Of a DNA stretch of 64,000 bases, positions 1 to 7,120 are shown piece after piece. How positions within the stretch are numbered: the first letter of the stretch is position 1; every line of letters begins with the position of its first letter. The notes under the pieces were generated by a model that ran no database searches, was not told where the DNA came from, and saw only the letters and a list, made by a program, of their open reading frames with translations. Origin of the DNA: Aminobacter carboxidus (lineage in GTDB: Bacteria; Pseudomonadota; Alphaproteobacteria; Rhizobiales; Rhizobiaceae); the NCBI RefSeq assembly GCF_014863355.1, contig NZ_JACZEP010000011.1:62001-126000 (forward strand). Reading direction: 5' to 3'. The position numbers and the translations under genes are program-made.

Positions 1-830
1 CGGCGCAACGGGATTGTCGTATCGTGGTCAGAGGCGGCGTCTTCTACGGCGATCGCGGTGGCTGCGTCCTGCCCTGGAGCCGCGGGAATCGCTCCCGAAA
101 GCGCCAGACCATCGTGCGGGCGCGATTCCGGAATCAGGAAAAGCAGGAAGCCGGCGGCGATCAGGAAGCACAACAGAGACACCACCAGTGCGAGTGCCTG
201 TGGAGAGGCGACAAATCCGTCCGCGCCATGATGAGCCAGCTCCAGTGCCGGTTGAAAACGCATCCCGTACATTGCGGTGTAGTGCATGCCGGAGACAGCG
301 ATGCCGAAGGCAACAGCGCTCAACGCCAGTCGGGTTCCGACCTGCCGCGCCAGGAAGATGCGGAGCCCTCCATAGGCCGTTCCAACCGCGATCAGGGCTG
401 CAAGCATGATCATGGAGTGCTGGTGCTCGATATGAAACGCGCCAGCCAATCCGTGTATTCCGACATAGTGCATCGAGACGATGCCCACGCCTAAAAGCAG
501 CGCTGAGACAGTCACTCGTCCTTCGGAGGGCTCACCTATGCTGACGAAAAAAAGCGAAATGCCGACCACCAATGCGCAGATCAGGAACGATATGATTGTC
601 GGAAGCACGAGGTAGGTGGTGTCATCGGGGATCGGCGCGGCAAGCATGCCGACGAAATGCATCGTCCATATGCCGATCGCCAGAAAGCCGGCGGCCCAGG
701 CAAGAAGTTTGCGACGATTCACGCCCTGCGCGGTGCGAACTCGCGCGGCCAGACCGAAGCCAGTATATCCTCCCGCGATCGCGATCACCACCGAGAGCGC
801 GACCAGGTAGGGGTTGTGCCCTACAAACAT
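1..830 (-). CDS. MHYT-domain membrane sensor protein (C-terminus outside window)
   Basis: The minus strand stays open from an ATG at 830 to the left edge, so the gene is incomplete here. The translation is strongly hydrophobic and carries three spaced motifs (MHFVGM, MHYVGI, MHYTAM) between runs of apolar residues. That is the repeat pattern of the MHYT domain, a six- to seven-helix membrane sensor thought to bind copper and to respond to O2, CO or NO. After the last repeat come a further membrane segment and a polar stretch, where an output domain would normally follow. MHYT proteins occur beside CO-oxidation (cox) genes in carboxidotrophs, which is suggestive next to cbb genes, but that link is inference. 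No clear ribosome-binding site precedes the ATG. Confidence 0.8.
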   Translation of the reverse strand, partial: MFVGHNPYLVALSVVIAIAGGYTGFGLAARVRTAQGVNRRKLLAWAAGFLAIGIWTMHFVGMLAAPIPDDTTYLVLPTIISFLICALVVGISLFFVSIGEPSEGRVTVSALLLGVGIVSMHYVGIHGLAGAFHIEHQHSMIMLAALIAVGTAYGGLRIFLARQVGTRLALSAVAFGIAVSGMHYTAMYGMRFQPALELAHHGADGFVASPQALALVVSLLCFLIAAGFLLFLIPESRPHDGLALSGAIPAAPGQDAATAIAVEDAASDHDTTIPLR

Positions 831-1128
831 ATCGGTACCGGCGCGCGAGACGTCCTCCCGGCCGCGCGCTCTCTCCCTGCCGGGTATTTTACATGTGGTT
901 CGTGTGGATTGACAATGCGCAGCCTGAAGGCCCCGGCGATGCGCGCTGTCATAGCCAACGAAAGAAGAGATTTCCTCGCGGCGGCGCGCGCCCGAAGGAA
1001 GTTGTGATCTCGAGCGAACGCCATGTGCCACAACGTCGACGTACGAACCGCCGCGGATACGGCGGTAGTCGGTCCGGTCTTCCATCGCGACAGTCGCTTC
1101 GACGGCACCATGGGAAGAACCATTGTCT

Positions 1129-1884
1129 TCAATCGCGTGTCGGCCGCTGAGGCCGGGCAAGCTGCGGCAGGCGTTCTCGGCCGAACATCCATATCGCTCC
1201 GACAGCCGCGGGGCATTCTTCGAGGCTGGCGATTGTGACGGCGGCCTTCGCGGCCTCCTCCGAGCTTCGCATATATCCGTTGAGAACGATGACAGCCGGC
1301 AGGCCGGCATTGTGCGCTGCCTCGACGTCGATACCGCTGTCGCCGACCATCACGGCGTCGCCGGGCTCCACGCCGAGCCGGTCGAGGGCGCGCAGAAGCA
1401 TGTCGGGCGCCGGCTTGGGATTCATCCCGGGACTGCCGCCGATCACCGCGCCGAGAAAGGGTGTCAGCGCGAAATGATCGAGAATGCGCTCGGTAGCGGC
1501 CTGCTGCTTGTTGGTCACGACGCCCATGCGAAAGCCTTTCGCGTGGAGCAACCGGATTGCCGCGCGCGCTCCCGGCATCGGCCTGGTGAACGTCGTGAGG
1601 TGACCGCTGTAAATATCGAGCATCGCGGCATAGCCCGCATCGAGCTCTTCGCCGACAAGCGGATGCCCGCAACTGTCGAAGGCGCGTTCGACAAGCATTT
1701 TGATGCCGTTGCCGATCATTCCCCGTACCCGCTCCAGGGAGAGTGACCCTAGCTCGTATTGTCGAAGCAGGATGTTGATCGACGCTCGCAGATCAGGCGC
1801 TGAATCAATCAGCGTGCCGTCGAGGTCGAACAGCACGGCGCGGGGGCGTTCCGGGACATTTCCGAGCGGACGGGCCGGCGTCAT
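1129..1884 (-). CDS. cbbZ: Phosphoglycolate phosphatase, HAD family (second cbbZ homologue)
   Basis: Haloacid-dehalogenase phosphatase of about 251 residues, predicted to hydrolyse 2-phosphoglycolate formed by RuBisCO oxygenation. Visible motifs are FDLDGTLID near the N-terminus (nucleophile Asp and Mg ligand), VVTNK (motif II), a lysine in NPKPAP and VMVGDSGID (motif III). I chose the ATG at 1884 because it overlaps the stop of the upstream redoxin gene as ATGA; an in-frame start 66 bases earlier would lie inside that gene. It is clearly diverged from the cbbZ at 15737-16438, so it is not a recent duplicate. It sits downstream of a cbbE fragment, which suggests the end of a second, broken cbb cluster. 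Confidence 0.82.
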   Translation of the reverse strand: MTPARPLGNVPERPRAVLFDLDGTLIDSAPDLRASINILLRQYELGSLSLERVRGMIGNGIKMLVERAFDSCGHPLVGEELDAGYAAMLDIYSGHLTTFTRPMPGARAAIRLLHAKGFRMGVVTNKQQAATERILDHFALTPFLGAVIGGSPGMNPKPAPDMLLRALDRLGVEPGDAVMVGDSGIDVEAAHNAGLPAVIVLNGYMRSSEEAAKAAVTIASLEECPAAVGAIWMFGRERLPQLARPQRPTRD

Positions 1885-2438
1885 GCCCGCTCTTTCCATT
1901 TTATCGAGCAGCCTATCGAGCCGATCTGACCGTCCGGTCCATGCCCGCAATTGGCGATCTGGGCCATCGCTTGGTAGAGATCGCGACGAAGATCCGACGG
2001 ACCTTCCTCCTTTCGCGAAGCGTCGAGCCGGCCGCGATACTGCAGGCTGAGCGAGGCGTTGAAACCGAAGAAGTCCGGCGTGCAGACGGCGTTGTAGGCG
2101 CGTGCAACAGACTGGTCCGCGTCGTGCAGATATGGGAAATCAAACTGCCGCTCCTGCGCGAAACGCACCATGTTCGCGAACGAATCGTCCGGATGGCTGG
2201 AGGCATCGTTCGGATTGATTGCGACGAAACCGATACCGTATTGCCTGAGGTCGCGGGCGTCGCGCACGACGCGGCCGATCACCGCCTTCACATAGGGACA
2301 GTGGTTGCAAATGAAGGCGACGACGAGCCCGCGCGGCCCGGCGTTGTCCAGGATGCGGTGCTTCCGTCGGTCTACGCCGATCAGGATGGCGTCCGCTGCG
2401 GGCCATCCGAAATCGCAAATAAGAGCTGTCGCCGACAT
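1881..2438 (-). CDS. Thioredoxin-fold redoxin family protein
   Basis: A 185-residue cytoplasmic protein with a thioredoxin/AhpC-TSA-like pattern. A beta-strand (GLVVAFICNHCPYV) carries a single cysteine followed by PY, and VCTPDFFGF marks a second conserved turn. Proteins of this type are annotated as redoxin-domain or thioredoxin family proteins, and the single-cysteine site suggests a peroxidase-like or thiol-binding role rather than a CxxC disulphide reductase. The stop overlaps the start of the downstream cbbZ by four bases, so the two are translationally coupled. The cbbE fragment lies immediately upstream, giving the order cbbE', redoxin, cbbZ. The substrate cannot be told from sequence. 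Confidence 0.75.
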   Translation of the reverse strand: MSATALICDFGWPAADAILIGVDRRKHRILDNAGPRGLVVAFICNHCPYVKAVIGRVVRDARDLRQYGIGFVAINPNDASSHPDDSFANMVRFAQERQFDFPYLHDADQSVARAYNAVCTPDFFGFNASLSLQYRGRLDASRKEEGPSDLRRDLYQAMAQIANCGHGPDGQIGSIGCSIKWKERA

Positions 2439-2461
2439 ATCCGGTCCCTTTGCCCGAAGGG

Positions 2462-2722
2462 TTATGCAATCTTCCGCACCGCCAAGTCGGCGGCGTCACG
2501 GATGGCAGCGATGTTCTTCGTGTAGACGTCCGGCGTGCCGCCTTTAAATACCGCCGAGCCAGCCACCAGCACGTTCGCGCCCGCAGCAGCGACCAGCGGT
2601 GCGGTCTCGGGCGTCACCCCGCCGTCGATCTCGATCTCGATCGGCCGGTCGCCGATCATCGACTTGACGCGCCGCACCTTTTCCACCACGGCGGGGATGA
2701 AGGCCTGACCGCCGAAGCCGGG
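2462..2722 (-). pseudogene. cbbE: Ribulose-phosphate 3-epimerase, C-terminal fragment
   Basis: From the motif PGFGGQAF onward the minus-strand translation matches the last roughly 87 residues of the intact cbbE at 16435-17124, sharing [26 protein letters not shown] and NIAAIR. Upstream of about 2722 the similarity stops abruptly and the sequence becomes the 3' end of an unrelated GIY-YIG nuclease gene. The N-terminal two thirds, including the metal-binding and substrate residues, are missing, so the fragment cannot be an active epimerase. It marks a recombination or insertion breakpoint that cut a second cbb cluster. Confidence 0.85.
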
Positions 2723-3152
2723 TGTAGGCCCAGCCACCCGCCCACCCGCAGTTGGGGCAGAATTCATAGCAGTCGAGCTCGCCCCATAGCCATGGACTAG
2801 CATATTCCGGAACCGCGTCCCTATCATAGGAAATGATCTCGAAGGCATCTTGTCCGACAGAGATGTAAGCCCTCGATGAAAAGAGCTTCAGGGCAGAAAT
2901 AACGTCGTCTGCCGACAGGAAAAACCATTCTCCCGAATCTGCTTTGTGGTCGAATATGAGGCGCAACCGCCGTTCGATCACGCGGTCTTCGGAAATCGAT
3001 CCGGTCCGAATTTCTCCCATCAACGCAATTCTACGGCGATTGCCAGTCTGCAGGTTGGCTATGCGGCGATCGACCGCCTGCGAGCGTCCGCCCTTCACAT
3101 AAAGGCGGCCGGCAAGGCTGTTGTCCAATTCAGTGATAAAATAGACGGTCAT
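2544..3152 (-). CDS. GIY-YIG (MUG113/T5orf172-like) nuclease, 3' end replaced
   Basis: The first roughly 140 residues resemble the MUG113/T5orf172 branch of GIY-YIG nucleases: a start with YFITE, then LYVKGGRS, IANLQTGNRR, a glutamate-containing helix (EDRVIERRL) and GEWFFLS. A cysteine pair (FCPNCGW) follows, as in a small zinc site. Past about position 2740 the frame runs out of phase into the cbbE fragment and yields low-complexity arginine-rich residues, so the native C-terminus was lost at the junction and the last 60 or so residues are probably not meaningful. Activity is uncertain. Its position at the island edge fits a defence or mobile-element gene. Confidence 0.6.
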   Translation of the reverse strand: MTVYFITELDNSLAGRLYVKGGRSQAVDRRIANLQTGNRRRIALMGEIRTGSISEDRVIERRLRLIFDHKADSGEWFFLSADDVISALKLFSSRAYISVGQDAFEIISYDRDAVPEYASPWLWGELDCYEFCPNCGWAGGWAYTRLRRSGLHPRRGGKGAARQVDDRRPADRDRDRRRGDARDRTAGRCCGRERAGGWLGGI

Positions 3153-3242
3153 TGTAGCGTTCAGGATATTCAGCTACGCGCTTCAACCCGCTGCACTCCC
3201 AAAAGAAAAATTGCTAGCGAGGAACGGCAGCAGCGCGGCCAC

Positions 3243-4112
3243 CTACCCTCTCCAGCCAAGTGCACGGAGCCACGCATCGACCTGACCAAATGCATCCTGC
3301 TGCCATTGGTCGGCGGTACGTTCCCCGAGAATTTGCGTGTCCTGCACGAACTGGCGGACGCTAGTGGGGCCAAAACTATCAACCGCCTCGAACTTGCCGG
3401 CAATAAACCCGAAGCCCTCTTTGCCTTCCTTGTGAGCGAGAACCGGCTCGCAATCCGCAGCAAGTGCATCGGGGCCACCTGGATAGTTTCGAACGCAGTA
3501 ATAGATGTCGTACGCATCCTTCCTCTTCAGGCGGTTCTCGATTGCGTACCCCTTCATTGCGAGGAGGGCGGGGATCGATGCGACGGCGATGTTGACGTGG
3601 TTCGCGCCTCCATTCGGCATCTCGCCCGAAATCGCAACGAGGTTGTAGAACCGTAAGGCCAATTCGGCACCCGATGCACGCTGCACGGCAAAATGCTCGA
3701 TCAGCGGCGGTTTGTTCTTTGTGAAGACGGCGTCGAAAGGACGCAAGAAGTCGACAACCACATCGATCGGACCTCCACCATCATCGACAGGCACTGTCCG
3801 AACAAGCTGGAACAGACGATGATCGTCACGCTGCTCATACCCATTCCCCATAAGTGCCTCGACAAGTCGGGCGTATTCGCCATCTCCAAGTGCCTCGGTA
3901 TCGAGGCCCAGATCGACGTCGAGAGTTCCGACATGCGGCATTTCTTCGTTTTCTAGGAGGAGCCAAGGCACCGCGCCGCCAATCACGGCGAACTTGCCTT
4001 TGAAGCTGCCGAGTATCTGACCAATTTCCAGCAGAACCGATTTCACGGCTGCGGTGGTGCGGTCGTCGTAGTCGGCAGCCGATTGCGGATCGGGCGGTAC
4101 TACTGGAGCCAT
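3243..4112 (-). CDS. AbiEii-like nucleotidyltransferase toxin
   Basis: A 289-residue protein with the nucleotidyltransferase pattern of the AbiEii/AbiGii toxin family: VIGGAVPWLL followed by GTLDVDLGLD (the GG...TxDxDL signature that binds metal and NTP), then VDDGGGPIDVVVDFLRP carrying a third acidic residue. Family members modify tRNA or inhibit growth when not neutralised by the AbiEi antitoxin. The gene overlaps the 3' end of the adjacent antitoxin-like gene by 13 bases on the same strand, the normal antitoxin-first order of type IV AbiE systems. A role in phage defence or plasmid stability is inferred from the family. Confidence 0.72.
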   Translation of the reverse strand: MAPVVPPDPQSAADYDDRTTAAVKSVLLEIGQILGSFKGKFAVIGGAVPWLLLENEEMPHVGTLDVDLGLDTEALGDGEYARLVEALMGNGYEQRDDHRLFQLVRTVPVDDGGGPIDVVVDFLRPFDAVFTKNKPPLIEHFAVQRASGAELALRFYNLVAISGEMPNGGANHVNIAVASIPALLAMKGYAIENRLKRKDAYDIYYCVRNYPGGPDALAADCEPVLAHKEGKEGFGFIAGKFEAVDSFGPTSVRQFVQDTQILGERTADQWQQDAFGQVDAWLRALGWRG

Positions 4113-5182
4113 TGTAATTTCTCCTGCCGCAGATGGTCAGCAGCCTCCTGTCCCCTCTCCCCGGATATCGCCAAATCAAGGTAAGTTTGAACAGGACTTG
4201 TGCAAACGACGCCGGGCGCCGGCTCGCTTGTATCAAGCAGTGGCCCTTCATCCTTCAAGATCGTGACCACAACGTTTTCACCCTTCGCCGCAGACGACAG
4301 CTTGAGGGCATGCCGTAGACGGTCGAGACCTCCACTATCTGCGTAGAAGAACTGGCTGGCTACCCGAGCATATGGCGCAATCCATTGCGCTGCCGAGAAC
4401 GATGCGAGGATCGCTCGGTCAATTCGATTCGACGCACCAAGCACATCGCGAACGACCTGGTCGAACGCTTTGCCGTGCAAGGTAGTGTAGAAGGTTTGGC
4501 GATCACCCGCTGGCGGCTCATAAGAGTTCCGCCAAGCGTCCAGAACCGCCGCCGGCCGAAAAAGCGACATGCCATCGTCGCCGATTTTCGCCCACTCCCG
4601 ATCCACAAGCGCAGCGCGGACATTGCTGACGTGGCCGAGACTGACACCGGCTGCTTCCGCAAGCTCGGTGACGCGCCAGGCATGGTGTGGATCGCGCAAC
4701 ATCACTCTCAGAACCTGCGCGGATTTCGGTTTGAAGATCGACTTCAACTCGCGGCGTTCGATTGCGGGTCGGGTCGGAACCTTACGCTCAATAAATATGC
4801 CGTCGAAAGCGAGCCGGCAATTTCCCTCGAAATCGAGGAAGCCCACATTTTCTTCTTGGCAAAGAGCCTGTGCTTCTGGAGAAAGAAAGGGCGCAATGAA
4901 CACAGGAATTGCGCCTTTTCCTATGTGGTTTACCGCCCTTCGCACCTGGAGCAGGCCCGAGTGAACGTGGCGCGGCTGTCCGCTCGACTTGACCTCACAG
5001 ACGAGAATATGTGTGCGCCCGAAGGCGCTGATATGCGCAAGAATATCGATTTCGCGATCGAAAGCGTCGGTTCCAACCTCTACACTCTCGATGGAAACGT
5101 GCGGAATATCGTTGAAGACGGTCCGCAGGGCGTCCGCAGCTTGATGCTCAATGCTTTTCAATGAGTCGCCCGATTTCAGCAT
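4100..5182 (-). CDS. AbiEi-like antitoxin with restriction-endonuclease-like N-terminus
   Basis: A 360-residue partner of the toxin just downstream. The N-terminal 130 residues show a PD-(D/E)xK-like core (DREIDILA, then VCEVKSSGQP), which gives the Asp and Glu-x-Lys positions of that fold. A winged-helix segment follows at about 155-205 (AQVLRVMLRD, VTELAEAAGVSLGHVSNV), which would bind the promoter. The C-terminal half is alpha/beta and probably contacts the toxin. AbiEi antitoxins repress their own operon; four GCTGAAA-type half-sites overlap and precede the start codon, consistent with this. The nuclease-like domain may be inactive, since I only see the core motif. Confidence 0.7.
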   Translation of the reverse strand: MLKSGDSLKSIEHQAADALRTVFNDIPHVSIESVEVGTDAFDREIDILAHISAFGRTHILVCEVKSSGQPRHVHSGLLQVRRAVNHIGKGAIPVFIAPFLSPEAQALCQEENVGFLDFEGNCRLAFDGIFIERKVPTRPAIERRELKSIFKPKSAQVLRVMLRDPHHAWRVTELAEAAGVSLGHVSNVRAALVDREWAKIGDDGMSLFRPAAVLDAWRNSYEPPAGDRQTFYTTLHGKAFDQVVRDVLGASNRIDRAILASFSAAQWIAPYARVASQFFYADSGGLDRLRHALKLSSAAKGENVVVTILKDEGPLLDTSEPAPGVVCTSPVQTYLDLAISGERGQEAADHLRQEKLQWLQ

Positions 5183-5251
5183 CCGCTGAAAATGGCTGAT
5201 CTGCTGAAATATGTCAACCGCAATTTCACAAAATGTGGCGGTTTCAGCGGA
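5174..5251. promoter_or_regulatory. Candidate AbiEi operator half-sites
   Basis: Four copies of GCTGAAA or its complement lie around the start of the AbiEi-like gene: TTTCAGC at 5174-5180, GCTGAAA at 5185-5191 and 5203-5209, and TTTCAGC at 5242-5248. The outer pair extends to the 10-base inverted repeat TCCGCTGAAA / TTTCAGCGGA (5182-5191 and 5242-5251). Known AbiEi proteins bind inverted repeats in their own promoter. The remaining bases to 5393 show no gene. Confidence 0.5.
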
Positions 5252-5393
5252 CGTTGAAATTCGACCAAGAGTGAAAATCTCAAGTTAGTTTCGCCCTTCC
5301 CCAATCAAGAAACCTGTTCACCAGGATCCATCTTATGTCGATGGCCGCGACCTGAGTATCGAAAGGCGTCAACTATAGGCGCCTTCACCAAAA

Positions 5394-5882
5394 TCATCGA
5401 TAGCGCGCCAGACGCCTGCGAACCTCGGGAACAGGCAATCGACATCGTGGGTGGGACGCGATTGACGAGAGGCAAACGTGAAGCTCGACAGATGATAAAT
5501 GTCTACCCGCCTCCATCTGGTCCAGAAGCCACAGTACTCCATGCACCTCCAGCCGCTCCGCGATCGCCAGACGTCTCAGACCGCCGTCTCCTGTCAGGAG
5601 GAGCCAGCCCCGCATCTCAGCCAAGGAAAAGGCAAACGCATCTGCAAAAGATAGCGTAGGATTTCGGCGCTGTACGGTGGTCGCGCGCGTCACCTCGTGC
5701 GAGGAAAGCTCTTCAATGCGGAGACCGCGGGCGACAAGGCCGTCGCCTGTGGGTCCTTTGAGTTCACGATGGAAGAGAAGGTCCGGAACCGCGAATTCGA
5801 ACGGCAATCGAAATATATGCTCGAGCAGGTTGCCTCGCTCTAAGTCAATAATAACCGAGGTGTCAGAGACAAGAACGCGCAC
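5394..5882 (-). CDS. PIN-domain protein, probable toxin
   Basis: About 162 residues from the GTG at 5882 (residue 13 of the longer reading that starts at 5918). The protein opens with VRVLVSDTSVIIDLERG, the typical first strand of PIN ribonuclease domains with its acidic metal ligand. Further acidic positions appear in SFADAFAFSLAEMRGW and LLTGDGGLRRLA, matching the usual D/E-D-D layout. The start lies four bases after the stop of the XRE-ImmA gene, so both form one operon. XRE-ImmA proteins paired with PIN-like partners are a recognised toxin-antitoxin-like arrangement; toxin activity here is inferred. Confidence 0.7.
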   Translation of the reverse strand: MRVLVSDTSVIIDLERGNLLEHIFRLPFEFAVPDLLFHRELKGPTGDGLVARGLRIEELSSHEVTRATTVQRRNPTLSFADAFAFSLAEMRGWLLLTGDGGLRRLAIAERLEVHGVLWLLDQMEAGRHLSSVELHVCLSSIASHPRCRLPVPEVRRRLARYR

Positions 5883-5886
5883 GAGG

Positions 5887-6948
5887 TCACAGCGCCCCCT
5901 GATCAAGGCGTGCCCCAAGCTCGCGGACCGAGATGCCTAACAATTCAGCCGCTCGCGCCTCCCCAATCACTTTCTCCGCTAGCGCCCTATAGCAGAGCCG
6001 CTCGAAACGCTTTGGTTCCTCCACTTGTGGCGGGATCGTTCCCGGTTCTTGGTACGGAGGGGAGCGCCAGCCGCGACTCGCGAAAACGCGATAGAGACTC
6101 GAGAAGGCCGGCCCACTGATAATGCCAAGATCCTTGCAGCGATAAGCAATTGCCTGAATGCTCGCGCCAAAGCGTTGCTTGAGTGCTACGAGTTCACCAA
6201 TGCTGATAGAAGACCGCTTGGCGCCAACCTCAGCACGCAATGCGTCCGCCGGTATCAGGAAGGCTCCGGCAAAGCGATGTGCTGCCTTCTCCGGATCGAC
6301 ACCTGGACCTGGGGCCATGACCATGTGTCCGAGTTCATGGGCAAGATTGAACCGTTTTCGCTCGGACCACGTATCTTTCTTTACGACGATCACACGGGCA
6401 GCCTCACGGTCCTTCCTGCGAACCTTCGCAGCCAGGCCATCGATATCGTCCAGATCCAAAGAGAGGACTTTGACACCCCGCTCTTCGAGAAGCTCGGCGA
6501 GCTTAGGGATCGGGTTATTTCCTAGTCCCCAATCGTCACGGACAGACCGAGCAGCATCTTCCGCATCGCGGATATCCGAGACAGGGTGCGGCGCGCTTCG
6601 CGGCTTTTCCCAATCGACACTGCGCAAGTGAAGCAGATCTTCCACTGCGAGATAGCGCTCGAGAAGATGAAGCGTGCGCGCCTCGATCGTTGCCACTTCA
6701 CGTGACGACGCGGATTTCTTCCGGAACTCTATGCCTTCAAGCACAAGTTCATCATCATTGAGAAGATAGTCCTCGGTCACGTCGAGCGCGCCTGCCAGCG
6801 CGATCAAAACACGTGAGCTTGGCATGTCCTCGTCGCGTTCGTACTTTCCAATCGCCTGCGCCGTGACGAGCCCGTCGATTCGGGCCGCCAGCTCCCGCAG
6901 TGACAGACCGGACGCAAGGCGGGCGAGCTTCAGCTTCTGTCCGATCAT
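5887..6948 (-). CDS. XRE regulator fused to ImmA/IrrE metallopeptidase
   Basis: A 353-residue protein. Residues about 1-60 form an XRE helix-turn-helix (KLKLARLASGLSLRELAARI, AIGKYERDEDMPSSRVLIAL). The middle contains the zinc peptidase motif NLAHELGHMVM followed by a downstream glutamate region (DPEKAAHRFAGAFLIPADAL), diagnostic of ImmA/IrrE. ImmA-type peptidases cleave repressors after DNA damage or other stress, and the fused HTH would bind its own promoter. I chose the ATG at 6948 because GGGGAAAG precedes it at good spacing; a GTG 21 bases upstream is the alternative. It forms an operon with the PIN gene and is divergent from the MBL / E2-E1-JAB operon, so it may control both. Confidence 0.85.
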   Translation of the reverse strand: MIGQKLKLARLASGLSLRELAARIDGLVTAQAIGKYERDEDMPSSRVLIALAGALDVTEDYLLNDDELVLEGIEFRKKSASSREVATIEARTLHLLERYLAVEDLLHLRSVDWEKPRSAPHPVSDIRDAEDAARSVRDDWGLGNNPIPKLAELLEERGVKVLSLDLDDIDGLAAKVRRKDREAARVIVVKKDTWSERKRFNLAHELGHMVMAPGPGVDPEKAAHRFAGAFLIPADALRAEVGAKRSSISIGELVALKQRFGASIQAIAYRCKDLGIISGPAFSSLYRVFASRGWRSPPYQEPGTIPPQVEEPKRFERLCYRALAEKVIGEARAAELLGISVRELGARLDQGAL

Positions 6949-6972
6949 GTTTCTTTCCCCACAATTCACAGC

Positions 6973-7087
6973 GGTTTACACATTTGGGATTGGATAGGCA
7001 AATTGTAAACCGATAACCCTTGCAAAAGTTCCGTGTTTTCCCATCTAATGTGGCACAGACTCAACAAGGAGCTGACGTTTGTAAACC
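6973..7087. promoter_or_regulatory. Operator-like half-sites in divergent promoter region
   Basis: The 170-base gap between the XRE-ImmA gene and the MBL gene contains an imperfect inverted repeat, GGTTTACAcATTTG (6973-6986) facing CAAATTGTAAACC (6999-7011). A third TGTAAACC copy lies at 7080-7087, close to the MBL start. Repeated half-sites of this kind fit binding by the XRE domain, and their placement would let one regulator act on both divergent operons. No -10/-35 assignment is secure. Confidence 0.5.
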
Positions 7088-7120
7088 GACGCCGGCACAC
7101 ACTCCGAGGAATACTTGACC

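Noticed and set aside
821-1672. A 283-codon minus-strand frame overlapping cbbZ
   Set aside because: It is out of phase with the HAD motifs of cbbZ and extends into the MHYT start region; the composition is Arg/Ala-rich and matches nothing.
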